Shown one piece after another: positions 24,575-36,375 of a stretch of 64,000 nt of DNA (position 1 is the stretch's first letter; every line of letters begins with the position of its first letter). The position numbers were made by a program, and so were the translations under genes. The stretch is from Glomus cerebriforme (Eukaryota > Glomeromycota > Glomeromycetes > Glomerales > Glomeraceae), in contig QKYT01000278.1 of NCBI GenBank assembly GCA_003550305.1, positions 66,780 through 130,779 of the forward strand, given 5' to 3'. The notes below the pieces were generated by a model. It was not told where the DNA came from and did no database searches. It was given only the letters and a program-made list of their open reading frames with translations.

Positions 24575-25947
24575 GTGTAGAAATACTCAGATATTACTGT
24601 AATTTTTATTAAACTAATTTGAAATATTTACATAGCTATTAGAAATTTTTAAAAAAATTAGCATTTATAAAAAAATAAAGTAAAAAAAGTATTTTTAAAT
24701 ATAAATTTTATTATTTTAGTAAGCTTTTTAATTTTTGAATAATCACATAATGATTAGCATATATACTATTTTTTAGTAAAAAATAACTTTAAAAAATAAT
24801 AATGATAAAAAATAATTAAATTAAAATAAAAAATCCAAATAAAGCATTGTGTTTTCAAATAATTTTGAATGTCATAAATATTTATATATAAGTATGCATT
24901 TTTATTAGCTAGATTTTAAAAAGTATCACAAAAAAATAAATATATAATAATGTATTGTTTTAATTTAATAGTGTGATAGAAAATTCAATAGCGAGATCAT
25001 AACCAAATATCAATTTTTTTAGTTTTTTAAACCATTTTATAAAATAATTTGGCTATTAAAAGAGTAATTCAGAAGTTATAGACATTTGAAAACTTCTTAT
25101 AAAATGCAAATAATAGTAATACTTTTTATTTTTATCTACTTTTCAAAAAAAAAATAAAAAAATAAATTGGATTATTAAATAAATAATTCAGAAGGCAAGT
25201 ATAGTGTTAAAATTTGTACTTTTGTCTATATTGTATTAGATAACTAAGTATTTTATAATCTTTATAATATATAGTAATATTTAAATCAAATAAATGTTTG
25301 TTATGAGATAATAATTGTGATGATAGTATTAATGGTACAATTCTTATTACAGATAATGTCAAAATTTCTAAAATAAATCTTAGTGTTAATTCAGTTGAAA
25401 AGAAATTATATTAATATTATTATAATAAACTAATAGTAAATAAAAATTATAAGCTAGAATGTGCTCATCCTAAACATGAAGAATATATAAAAAATAGTAA
25501 AATAGGATGACTATGAAAGAATATTCTTGTGAAGTTTCCAAAATAACTCTAACCTATTTTAAATTTTCCTTCTAATATACTTATTTGCAATTCATATTTT
25601 ACTGCAATGGATCGTAATAAAAAAATCAATAATTTTTAAATTATTAATCACTAATGTAAAGAATACCACTCATAAGTTTTGAATATTTATATAACTTCTG
25701 TAATAATTCATTGTATTTAGCTAAAGAATATAATAAATTAAAAATTTTATATCATGAAACTTGTAAAGAACTTAAATAAGTTAAATTAAATATGTAATGA
25801 AAAAATTTTTTTTATATTCATTTTTTATTATTTTATTTTTTAACAAAAAATTTTTTAGTTTTAATCTTTAACAAGAAAATTTGTTTAATGTCTATTATTT
25901 TATATAAAAAATAACATAAAGATAGCAGAAATCCCATATATAATTCT

Positions 25948-26237
25948 GATGAATTCAAGAAAATGATAAAAAAAGAAAAACTGAAATTGCAAGAATTTTT
26001 TGATAAATTTTTTGCTAGTACAAATTCTCAAAAAAAATATTTTATAACAAATCAATAAAATAAAAAAAACTTATTATAATGTATTATCTTTTAGCTAGAT
26101 TCAATAATAAATTCATTAATAGCATAAAAAAAGATGTAGGATTTTTACTAAGTATATCAGAAACTTTAATATTAGCAATTGAAACTATTGAAACTTTATC
26201 AAATGCTAAACTTACAATTAAAAGAACAACTATTTAA
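25948..26237 (+). pseudogene. Decayed coding block, mobile-element-like (part 1)
   Basis: Two residual frames on the plus strand, separated by a stop and a frame change. The first reads EKLKLQEFFDKFFASTN before a stop. The second reads YLLARFNNKFINSIKKD then VGFLLSISETLILAI and ends at a stop near 26237. Codon-like texture in an otherwise random AT background, together with the interrupting stops, indicates a dead gene. From memory, similar motifs occur in a large repeated protein family of arbuscular mycorrhizal fungi; this needs a search. Confidence 0.45.
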
Positions 26238-26524
26238 AAACAAAAAATTCAGTTAATTAATTTGCATTAGTAATCTGTTAAAGATTACATTGTTGATAAT
26301 GTAATTTTTTGTTAATTTAATTTTATTGTAATTTAATTTTAAATTTTAACATGCATATTTTTTTTATATTTTTTTATGCTTTAATAAAAAAATCCTTAAT
26401 ATTGATAATTATCACAATATTCATACTGTACAGCAACCAGATATTACTATTACAAGCAATATTTTACATTTTATAACAATTCTTATAAAATCATCTTCCA
26501 AGTTCTCACTATTTTATTTAAAAG

Positions 26525-27545
26525 CCGATACGTCTAAGAACAGCAGAAAATTACTATATAAATTTGGGACAGAGTTATTATAAAAATGCCAAAATTGGCT
26601 AAATTTTATGAGTTATAAAATCTGCAAATAATCATGCAGTGATACTAAATTTCACATGATGAAACCTTAAATGCTGAAGATAAAAAAAATAAAAAAAAAT
26701 CAAGAAATTTATTTATTTATTCAAAACTTTACTTTGAGGAAACATCAGATTTGACAAGAATGTATATATATAGTATGTAAGAATTTCAAGTCATATACTA
26801 CATTATTTTAACAAATAAAAATATTTAAAATTATGTTTTTATACATTTTATACGTTTAANNNNNNNNNNNNNNNNNNNNNNNNNNNNNNNNNNNNNNNNN
26901 NNNNNNNNNNNNNNNNNNNNNNNNNNNNNNNNNNNNNNNNNNNNNNNNNNNNNNNNNNNNNNNNNNNNNNNNNNNNNNNNNNNNNNNNNNNNNNNNNNNN
27001 NNNNNNNNNNNNNNNNNNNNNNNNNNNNNNNNNNNNNNNNNNNNNNNNNNNNNNNNNNNNNNNNNNNNNNNNNNNNNNNNNNNNNNNNNNNNNNNNNNNN
27101 NNNNNNNNNNNNNNNNNNNNNNNNNNNNNNNNNNNNNNNNNNNNNNNNNNNNNNNNNNNNNNNNNNNNNNNNNNNNNNNNNNNNNNNNNNNNNNNNNNNN
27201 NNNNNNNNNNNNNNNNNNNNNNNNNNNNNNNNNNNNNNNNNNNNNNNNNNNNNNNNNNNNNNNNNNNNNNNNNNNNNNNNNNNNNNNNNNNNNNNNNNNN
27301 NNNNNNNNNNNNNNNNNNNNNNNNNNNNNNNNNNNNNNNNNNNNNNNNNNNNNNNNNNNNNNNNNNNNNATATTTTTCTTGGCATTTTTAAGTTTCATCA
27401 CATGACTTAGTATCACAATGTGATTCTTGACATTTTTGATTGGCAGAATTTTGCTTATTTAATTTCTTTTTTGCAAATTTTTCCCTCAAATTTATATAAT
27501 AACTTTCTGCCGATCATATGCAGATCAGGTCTTAATAATATTACC
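26525..27545. repeat. Inverted repeat flanking the first assembly gap
   Basis: Sequence left of the gap (about 26540-26680) matches, as reverse complement, sequence right of it (about 27380-27512). Shared words are GCAGAAAxTTAxTATATAAAT (26544-26563 against 27492-27511) and GTGATACTAA, CATGATGAAAC and TTAAxxATGC (26640-26674 against 27381-27418). The two copies face each other with the 510 N between them. A palindrome of this size can defeat assembly, which may be why the gap is here. Confidence 0.6.
26860..27369. other. Assembly gap, 510 N
   Basis: Unbroken run of N. No content can be described, and the length may be an estimate. It lies inside the inverted repeat. Confidence 0.99.
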
Positions 27546-28089
27546 AATCAGTTAATTTAAAATCCAAAGGGAATTGATTTTAAAAATATAATTTTTAATT
27601 TAATTTACAATATATGAAATATTTAAGTATTACTTATCAAAAATGAAAAAAATCTTTTACAAATTTATTTAGATTACATAAAAGTCACAAAAAACTTACT
27701 GAATGCTTGCTTGTGCATAGCTATGATATACATATTGCTAAATAAAAATGATTAAAGTTTGAAAAATACAAAGTTAATTGACCTTTTGGAAAACAATTTT
27801 TCTTATGAATTATCCTGGACAGAAAAATATTTGCCATGCTATTATATATCATATGATCAATAGAGAATGATCTGATATAACACTATAAATTCTTAAATCT
27901 TAATATTATACCTTTAATTAGTCCTCTATATATATATGTATCTTTAAATAGCTGAGAAACAGTATTCTTTATCTATTATAACTTTTTGAAAAAATGTATC
28001 ACTTAATATTTGGTTCTCGTAAAATTTTTGCTAAAAAATCCAGACCATATCAAATTAATTTTCTCTTAAAACTTGTATTTAAAGAATAA

Positions 28090-28920
28090 TTTTAGTTAAA
28101 GAACTTATTCAAAATCATTTTAATAATTGTAAAAATCCTGAGATGCGTATGTTTATTGATCTTTTAGATAATATAATTCCATTAGGTTTGGATTTTTATC
28201 CAATAATTTTTTATAGTGGATGCTAGAAAACATACAAAAAAGTAATGTTACATATATGAACTATTTTTTATTAATACTATCATAAAAATTACAACAAACT
28301 ACCATTGGCATTTTTTAGTGATGTTTTTTATTGGCAAAATATTAAACATCTAATAACAGAAATATTTAAAACTTCTTTTCATATTTTTAATGATTATTAT
28401 GTAGAAAACTTTCACAGTTCTATTTGATACCAAACAAATAGTTTTAATACTGCTCAACAGATTATTTATTAGGCAAAAGTTATTAATAGTAAAAACTCCT
28501 TTACTGAAGTTTTTTCAAACAATTATAATATCATTTATACAAAAAAAACAGTTAAAATTTTTGGAAAAAAAGATTGCAATTTTTTTTTAGATTTATTTCA
28601 AAATGTTTGGAACAAACATATAACAAAAAAAAAGCTAAAAAATATTAGCAATATAATTTACTAATTCTTGGCAAAATTATGGATGAAAAAGTTCTTCCAA
28701 TTGGTTGGAATTTATTTTGTCTATCCAAATTAGATAGACTACATAATTGGAATAAATGTACATTATCATCAGAAGTATTAGATAGTATTTTATCATGTAG
28801 TCATGGCTTCTATGTAGAATGTTTTAACTAGCCAAATGAAAAATATCCATACTGTTACAAATATCTTTGCAATGACATTAAAGATAATTGCATGACATTT
28901 TAAAATATATTGAATAAGAA
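28090..28920 (+). pseudogene. Decayed coding block, mobile-element-like (part 2)
   Basis: Long residual plus-strand frames broken by stops and shifts: NPEMRMFIDLLDNIIPLGLD then FYPIIFYSG; LITEIFKTSFHIFNDYYVEN then FHSSI; NSKNSFTEVFSNNYNIIYTK; and a last part with VLPIGWNLFCLSKLDRLHNW, SILSCSHGFYVECF and KYPYCYKYLCND. The last two show a Cys/His spacing (C-x-H-x4-C, then C-x4-C) like the end of a RING or other zinc module. At least four in-frame stops interrupt it, so it is not functional. It may be the 3' half of the same dead gene as 25948-26237. Confidence 0.5.
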
Positions 28921-29361
28921 ATTTGATGATAATAAAGATAATAGTGAAGATTTAGAAGATTAGATGAATTTACAGAATGATAATAATGATAAAATTGTTT
29001 CTACTGATGAAAATATAAACAGAAAATTGAAAAAAAGCATTAGAATCATTTATTTTGTGTTAGTAATATAGTTTGAAATCAATTAAAAATTAATTGATTA
29101 GTTTATTTTCATTTAATTTTACTTTACATTATTTACATTTGATTTCATTTTAAAATAATTAATTTATTATTTATATTATTTATATTTAATAATTTATTTA
29201 TTTTAATATTTATTTTTAACATTTATAGTTTATGATTTTTTCAAATTTATAATCTTAAGTCAACCAATAAAATCATTACATTAATCTATCAAATTTGAAA
29301 AAAAGAGCGTTAAACTATGTATAGATCTTTAATATCACTTAAAATAAATAGAATTTGCCAA

Positions 29362-29381
29362 TAATAATTTGATTAACAATT
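29362..29381 (+). repeat. Target-site duplication, left copy
   Basis: TAATAATTTGATTAACAATT, identical to 31009-31028. The next bases are the T run of the element's tail. Confidence 0.8.
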
Positions 29382-31008
29382 TTTTTTTTTAAAAAACGTG
29401 CTGTATCATGAACTTTATTGTAAGTAACTCAATGCACATAGGCCAGATACAAAATAAAATAAAATTAAAAAGAACAGAAATAAGACCTCCATCCAAAAAA
29501 AAAATCCTAACGTATTACACTTATGTAGCATGAATCCTCAGAGTGAGATCTGAAAGCAAGACACTTCTTAGAAATTAGTATACTCTGATTCTGCCCCATA
29601 TCTCAGTGCTAGCACCAAATAAAAATTTCCATTTAATCAGTTCTCCCAGATCTTTTTATAATCTCATTGGGTCTTCAAACTAGTAAGATCTGTTATAAAA
29701 GCATTCCTTTTTTGTAAGAGAATTTATAGAAGCCGGCTACTAATACCAACCTTCAGAAAAAAGGAAAACCTATCTAATACTAAAACTAAAAGATACAGAA
29801 AAGAAGCTAAATCTACTTCTACCTCTATCTCTTCTCTACCAGCAGAATCAGTACTTTAGTCATCCTAATGGATGCTCCAGATGAATCGAGATAACTGCTT
29901 ATACTATTTCGTCTGAAAGCCATCACCAGGTACCTTACTTACTCCCATTGCTGGATACCCATGACCCACTTTGTCAACTACTCTGATAGGTATCTTTCTG
30001 AAATAAGCCAATTCCTCATGGTCCAGATGCTCTTTTTTCTAGTAAATCAAGACAACTTTTTACCCAGACGTACTTGGATTACATCCAATCCTATTGAAGA
30101 ATTTTGATCCTTGATATACCTATTATGAAAAAATATACAATCTTACTCCCAAATACCCAACTGATTCTACCCAATTAACGCACCCGACCCTGTATCTAAC
30201 GTCTTTCATACCATTTTATACTTTTTTTTAAAAAATTTTCTATTCTACTACTAATGATGTTACCTTAAGGGGCAAAATTAGGGATCACCACTATGAAACA
30301 AAAACTAAGGAATATGTTACAACAAAAAAACCAATCATCAACAGATGATCAGCTATCAATCAAAATTTCCAGTATCTCCTATCTCCTGCCAGAGGAACCG
30401 TTCCATAAAAATTTATACAAATCTGCAGCCAAGGTTAGTAGACTTGATATAGTAGTATATGAAAAACCCAAAGCCAGTTTTGTATTTGTCTTCACGAGCC
30501 TGAAAACTTAATGTCCTTCTATCTTTCTACCAACAAAAATGAAATATAAAATTATAAAAAGGATAATTTTCACCAAACTTATTCACCAAAAAAGCCTTTC
30601 CCTGCTGAATCAAGCCCATACGTCAACTTTGTGAAAAGTCACTTAACTTTCAAAGAAACTTCATGCTAGGCCTGCTCTAGGGTCTACTAGGAGCAGCCAT
30701 AAGTCCAACCTTGCCATCTTGTGCACATAGAGCGTACCTTAGAATACCAAACGGCCGTTTGGGTATCAACTTTAAAGAAAGACATAGGTGACTGAAAATT
30801 ATATTGAGCTAACTTGCAGAGAAACTTGGTATGCTGGATACTAAATACCAAACCTTTTAAATCTTTCTAATTAAGTCCAACATCATAGAGCAACTTTTTT
30901 AAGACTAAAAGACCATTTTCTTAAGACAAAATGGCTAAAAAGTGCAACTTTTCTTTCCAAAACTTCTTCAAAGAAATAGGCGTAAGGATCAGCAGGAAGA
31001 GTTGTCCC
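29382..31008 (-). mobile_element. Poly(A)-tailed retro-insertion with 20-bp target duplication
   Basis: A 1.63-kb block with clearly higher GC than its surroundings is bounded by a perfect 20-bp direct repeat: TAATAATTTGATTAACAATT at 29362-29381 and again at 31009-31028. Directly inside the left repeat is a T run, which is a poly(A) tail read on the minus strand, and AATAAA (minus strand, 29414-29419) lies about 25 bases before it. This is the signature of target-primed reverse transcription by a non-LTR machinery. The interior has only short broken frames (minus strand EHLDHEELAYFRKIPIRVVD and others), so it is a 5'-truncated or decayed LINE, a non-autonomous passenger or a retro-copied transcript. 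I could not identify a reverse transcriptase motif. Confidence 0.75.
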
Positions 31009-31028
31009 TAATAATTTGATTAACAATT
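31009..31028 (+). repeat. Target-site duplication, right copy
   Basis: TAATAATTTGATTAACAATT, identical to 29362-29381. Perfect identity suggests the insertion is recent compared with the decayed sequence around it. Confidence 0.8.
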
Positions 31029-32019
31029 AAATAATTGAGATTTATATATTTATTAGTAAAATTTATTTTTAAATTAATACAAATAATGCAAAAAATTAAT
31101 AGATAATGCTAAATAACAGTAAATCAAAAAGTTGTTATATATGAAAGTTGGTTAATAATAATTTGATTTTAATAAAAATAAATATAACCAAAATATAATA
31201 TACAGTATAATATATTGGATCTAGTATGGGGGTAAGATATTTATATATCACTAGAAATTTTCTTAATTCAGTAATTCCAGCCAAAATTACCTTTTTTGGG
31301 AGGTTCGTATAACCAAATTTTGATTTTGAAGAGAAATAAAATTACTTTTAGTTTATGTAATGTTATCCAAGTGTTCAAAAATAGAAATTCTGACTGAATT
31401 AAAAATTTTAGCCAAAATTAAGAGATGTGACAATTAACATGTGACAAATAGGATTTCACATTTTAAAAAAATTCTGTATCTAGAATAAATAATAAAAATA
31501 AAAATCAGAGAGTGATACAGGTATGACAAATTGGAGGTGATGAATAATGATGTTACACTCCTGTGAGATATACATCATATGCTACACTTTTATTAGTGAA
31601 CCTTTCACAGACAAAGGTCATTTCTGTATAACCCAATTTTACAATTCTGTATGTTAAACTTCAAGTTTTATTTTATCCATATGTTGAACACCTTTAGAAA
31701 ACTCAATTTCTGTACAAGAACTTTACAAAAAAAAAATTTTTTAGAAATACTAATTAAATTTAATACTATTCTGAATCATTTGGATTTTCTTTGCTTTCAT
31801 TAATGATTCAGCCTTCAAAACTCCCAACTCTATGTTAGCAATTTTCTCTACTGACATTATATAATTGTAACTGAATTGCCATCAGCATAACATATCATCC
31901 TAAAAAATTTGAAGTATTTTGACTTCCAGTTTCAACCTTACCCAAAGGACTAAAAAAACGAAATGAATATCTTTAAATGCATAATAATTAACAATAAGAT
32001 ATAAAAAGTATATCATACA

Positions 32020-32427
32020 TTCTTGATATGGATTTTTGTATGAACCCCTTAATTCTGGAGTATATCTGTACGCAAAGGTAAGATTTTATTGTAAATTTGT
32101 ACGCGGAGGTACTCCAACTTTTCATATCCGTACAATAAGAACTGCGGAACCTCAATACTAAATCATCAGATCCGTACAACGAGGTTTCTATCAGTGTATT
32201 CAGGGCCCTATCTTAAATTGAGCCAATCAAAGTTTAAACGTCATTCCGCGCCACATCATGGATCACGTGAAAGTGATTTTTTGTTGGTAGAAATCGAATT
32301 AATAATTGTGTGAAAAGTTTACGGATTTACAATAAAAATTACAAATTTTAATTTTTACTTCGTACAGATTTACTCCAGGTTCGATGTACAAAAATCCTGG
32401 ATTCACAAATTTCTATACATCAAGAAA
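32020..32427. mobile_element. MITE-like element upstream of MAK16
   Basis: Imperfect inverted arms at about 32020-32103 and 32318-32427. Shared words, left arm against the reverse complement of the right, are TCTTGAT, GGATTTTTGTA, GAACC, CTGGAGTA, ATCTGTACG and TTTTATTGTAAAT. The interior repeats CCGTACAA and GAGGT-like words. It is about 400 bp, non-coding and less AT-rich than the flanks, and it ends about 210 bp before the MAK16 start. No clear target duplication was found. Confidence 0.6.
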
Positions 32428-32636
32428 TTAATTACATAAAATAATTATTTTGCTTTTTTAATTCTTTGAGAATGTTGAAGTCAGAAGTTAAACTATATTT
32501 TTAAAAAATTTTTTATTAAGTTCCTTGTACGGAAATATAAAACTCGACAGATTAGTGACGAAACTAGATAGTTACACAAGTTACACGCAATTCATTTAGT
32601 TATCGAAAATTTTTTTTAATCTTTTAGATGTTAAAG

Positions 32637-34074
32637 ATGTCAGACGAAATTGTATGGCAAATTATAAATCAACAATTTTGTTCCTATAAAGTCAAGTAAG
32701 CTTTTTTGAATCATTCATTTTAAAATTATTCATTAATTGCCTAATATCGAAATTTTTCATTAGAACTGTAACCCAGAATTTTTGTCGAAATGAATACAAT
32801 GTTACAGGGTTTTGTAGTAGACAATCATGTCCTTTAGCTAATTCTCAATATGCAACAGTTCGGGAGATTAATGGTATAAATTTTCTTAATTCACCAAGTT
32901 TTTTTTTTATTTTTTTTTCGATTTTTAATTTTTGTAAATATGATCTTAGGTATAATTTATTTGTACAAAAAAGTTCCAGAACGGGCAAATATGCCAGCTA
33001 AAATGTGGGAACGAGTTAAATTTTCAAAAAATTATACCAAAGCGTTAGAGCAGGTATGTTAAACTTAGTTTTATCTTTCGATTCTAAAATTTATAAAACC
33101 TGATTTTTGTATTGGTAATAAATTATAGATCGATAATGAATTATTGTATTGGCCAAATTTTTTGATTCATAAATGTAAACAACGTTTGACTAAAATAACA
33201 CAATATTTGATACGAATGAGAAAATTAAGATTAAAGGATCGGTAATTTCATTCATTATCCTTTTTCAATTAATTTAAAGAGATAATGAACAATTTTTTAA
33301 AATTTTCTAAAAGACCGAAACTTGTTGGCATCAAAAAGAAAATTGAAAGACGTGAAGCTACAAGAGAACGAAAAGCTGAAGCAGCAGCACGATTAGATAA
33401 AACTATTGAAAAAGAATTGATTAGCCGTCTAAAAAGTAAAGCTTATGGTGACATGCCGCTCAATGTTAATGAAGAAGTATGGAGATCAGTCTTAGAAAGT
33501 GATAAAGTTGAGGCAGAAGAAGACATTACTAGTGAAAGTGAAGTTGAAGACTTGAGCGAAAAAGAATTTGTTGAAGATGATAGTGAAATTGAATTAGAAG
33601 ATTTAGAAGATATTCTTGAAGAACACCATGAGGTTTATTTCAAATATGGTTTATTTGATTTTAATTATGCATTATACTCAAAAAAAAATTTCATACATAG
33701 AACGAAGAGGAGAATAGTGATGCTGAAAGTTTTGAAGGAATAGATAACAAAGAGGAAGAAGAGGAAGAGGAGGAAGAGGAGGAACAAGAAAGCGAAGGGA
33801 AAAAGGATAACAAGGTAATATATTGGTATTTTTTGATAAAATCTCAACTTTATTAATTTTTCTTTTGTATTAATAGAATAAGAGAAGAGTTATAAATAAA
33901 GATATACGACCAAAAAAGAAAAAACGTGAGTATTATACATGTTTTTTTCTTCTGTTGGTTATTTGATAAATTCAATACATTTAAAAAAATTTCATTTTAA
34001 AAGGTGGATCATATGTGGAAGTTGAATATGAACATGAGCATGAACAGTCTGTTTCCAAAATACCCACTTGGTAG
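32637..34074 (+). CDS. MAK16: MAK16, 60S ribosome biogenesis factor
   Basis: About 340 residues over seven exons. MAK16 is a nucleolar factor of early pre-60S particles. The N-terminus [20 protein letters not shown] then [20 protein letters not shown] is near-invariant in the family and carries the L24e-like Cys cluster. [40 protein letters not shown] and [20 protein letters not shown] follow. An exon junction joins RLKDR to [20 protein letters not shown]. The second half is a long acidic region with a run of Glu codons near 33753-33783, then a basic patch (RPKKKKRG). An in-frame ATG lies three codons upstream (32628); the Met at 32637 matches the family start. The 3' end converges on EED. 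Confidence 0.93.
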
Positions 34075-34308
34075 ATTTTATTTTTCTCGACACATTCTAT
34101 TATTATCCATCTAAAGATTTTAATAAAAGAGCTTTAGAAAAGAAATAATATTTATTAGGTCATTAGAATAAATAAATTCTATCAGTAAATAAAATTCTAA
34201 TTCTCAAACCAGAGAATAAAAAATAAAAAAAAAAAAACTTTGATATTTTAGCTTTAAAAGAGTCAAATGGATCTTATATTGATAACATACAATAATTTGT
34301 AAATAGTG

Positions 34309-36375
34309 TTAATCTATAATCATTGGATCTTCGTTGCTTCCTGAACCCTTTGATACTTTATCTTTATTGATTGACTCCTGAGACTTTATATCAATATTCA
34401 ATTTCCAACACCAAATCGAACCGTCATCGCAGACTGCTACAATCCATTGTCTATTTTTTGAAAAATCAACTTGTCGAATTGTACTTTCACATGAATCTGA
34501 ATCAAGAATAGTAGGTTTCTTGATAACTGCATTTTCATTTACGCGAGAAATACTTCCACTTGTTCCACTTGCTAATGTATCAGTAACATCGCTAGACTTT
34601 CTATTGACAACAGAAGTGCCTCCTTTCTTTTTTACAACAGCCTTTTCCTTTTTCGTTCCCGAACCTTTTGCTTTTTTCTTTTCGATATAGTCGTCAATGT
34701 AATATGGAATATCCTGCAAATCCCATAAATAAATTTGCCCTGCCTGATTCCCCGTTGCGAGCATTCGATAATCTGATGAAATTCCAAAGCGAAGAAACCA
34801 AATATCACAATGGTTAAATTCAAATTCACAAACTATATCGAAACTCGTTTGTTGCTGAAAAGTTAAACTCATTTTGTTATTAGAATATTAGAAAATAAAA
34901 AAAAAATCATTTTAATTATTAAATAAAAAGAGTTAATATCAAATGTTCTTACTTTACTAGGGGCAGCTGGTCCGCCTACAACTACTGTTGTGATGTTAGA
35001 CTTATCGAACGCCACCAACTCTACATCAGGTTTCCACAACACAACTGTCGCATCCGCAGCACATCTCGACATTAATAAATCACCATACCATCTTACACAA
35101 TCGACATAATTGTTGTGCAATTGAGTTGTTGAGAATATAGGATAGTGTGCAAACACCGGCATCGATGCCGTACCATGCGATGAACAACATTTCTTTTGTT
35201 GTGGCAGTAGTAATTGTTGAGGACGGGTTGATGACGATCTTGAAATAAATGATGATTCAATTGTATGTTTAATTACTGGCGTACATAATGTCCATATTTT
35301 CACTGCATGATCCATTCCGGAAGATGCCAAGAAATCACCAGTTAAATGCACATCCTAAAGATTTGAATTTTTTGTAAGTGTTCATCTAGAAAATAAAACG
35401 ACTTGTCAATAACAAATTTAGAAACATTACTATGCTTAAAACTGGTTCACGATGTCCACATTCTCCACCAAAAATCACGACGGGTCGCATGGTCTTCAAA
35501 TTCCACAAACGTATAGAAAAATCTTTACTTGCAGAGAAAAGAAGAGAAGGATCTTTTGGATGAAATTTAATCTCATTAATTTCCTGTATAATAGTAAAAA
35601 ATTTAAATATTTAAATATAATTATAAAAAATTTGTGTAAAAATTTAACCAATAAAATTGAATTATATCGAACTTGCATCACCGTGTCCCGTAAGGGCCTA
35701 TGATTATTTTAATAAAAAAAATCTTTAGTTAGTATAAGCAACTATTAAATCAATTTATAATATAAATATATAATACCTTAACAGGCGATCCAACGCTTGT
35801 ATTTAGGATTTTAAGAATTCCCGTAGCACCAGCAACAGCAAGTAATGGCGCTCCTACGTTCGGATCAACAGACCAAGCACAACAATAGAAATTTTCCTCT
35901 TCCTACGGCATAAACATAAAATTTATATAAAAATTACAAAAGAATAAACACGATAGTATGATTTAATAATTTACATCATCGTCCACATAGGTTTGGACTA
36001 TACTAAGTGCTACAGTTTTGTCACTCTCAAGGCGAGCAACTATAACCTAGGGAAAAATAAAGAAAAAATAAATATATTAGAAAATTATATGAGCAAAAAT
36101 GATAAAATACGCGTTGATAATTTTTTATATAAATGTCATATTACATTACGTCCACCAACAACAGCAAAAATAGTGTTACCGTGAGAGTCATTGTGATTGA
36201 AACTCACGCCATAAAAAGAAGTTTTCGTCGGTTCCTTTCTTTCACGAGTGAAATTGCAAGGGTTACAGAACACGCGTTTTAATATAATGTTAATAAATTC
36301 ACCTTTTCTAAATAACAAATACTTCGTTCATACCGTCAAAGTATGTTTCAAACGGTATTTCTCCGGTTTCGACAT
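34309..36375 (-). CDS. EED: Polycomb EED/ESC WD-repeat protein (PRC2)
   Basis: About seven exons and a seven-bladed WD protein. EED is the PRC2 subunit that binds H3K27me3 and stimulates EZH2-type methylation. The protein starts [14 protein letters not shown] and continues into [20 protein letters not shown]. Landmarks in order: [142 protein letters not shown] and [20 protein letters not shown]. By motif position the aromatic cage residues known from human EED appear kept, with W retained and the final Tyr replaced by Phe (DIWFLRF). A Lys/Ser/Thr-rich insert of about 65 residues separates YLWDL from IRQVDF. Its start is 422 bp from RTF1. Confidence 0.88.

Larger units (their letters stand above)
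22270..32636. other. Gene-poor AT-rich repeat island
   Basis: No intact gene is supported across about 10 kb. 22270-23300 and 24600-25900 are extremely AT-rich, with no recognisable content beyond decayed A/T words. A short less AT-rich patch at about 23370-23450 is unassigned. Separate entries cover the transposon-end-like repeat, the tandem duplication, two decayed coding blocks, the inverted repeat round the assembly gap, the retro-insertion and the MITE-like repeat. 31030-32010 is AT-rich with no clear element, although words such as CAGCCAAAATTA recur near 31280 and 31415. The island ends 200 bp before MAK16. Confidence 0.6.

Noticed and set aside
26831..27416. Long frames running through the first gap
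   Set aside because: They consist almost entirely of N; only a few real residues at the ends.
30293..30511. Open frame of 72 codons inside the retro-insertion
   Set aside because: It is antisense to the poly(A)-defined orientation of the element and short; no reverse transcriptase or nuclease motif.
32375..32400. GGTTCGA word resembling a tRNA B box
   Set aside because: The following bases do not complete the B-box consensus, no A box or acceptor pairing is present, and the word lies in an arm of the MITE-like repeat.
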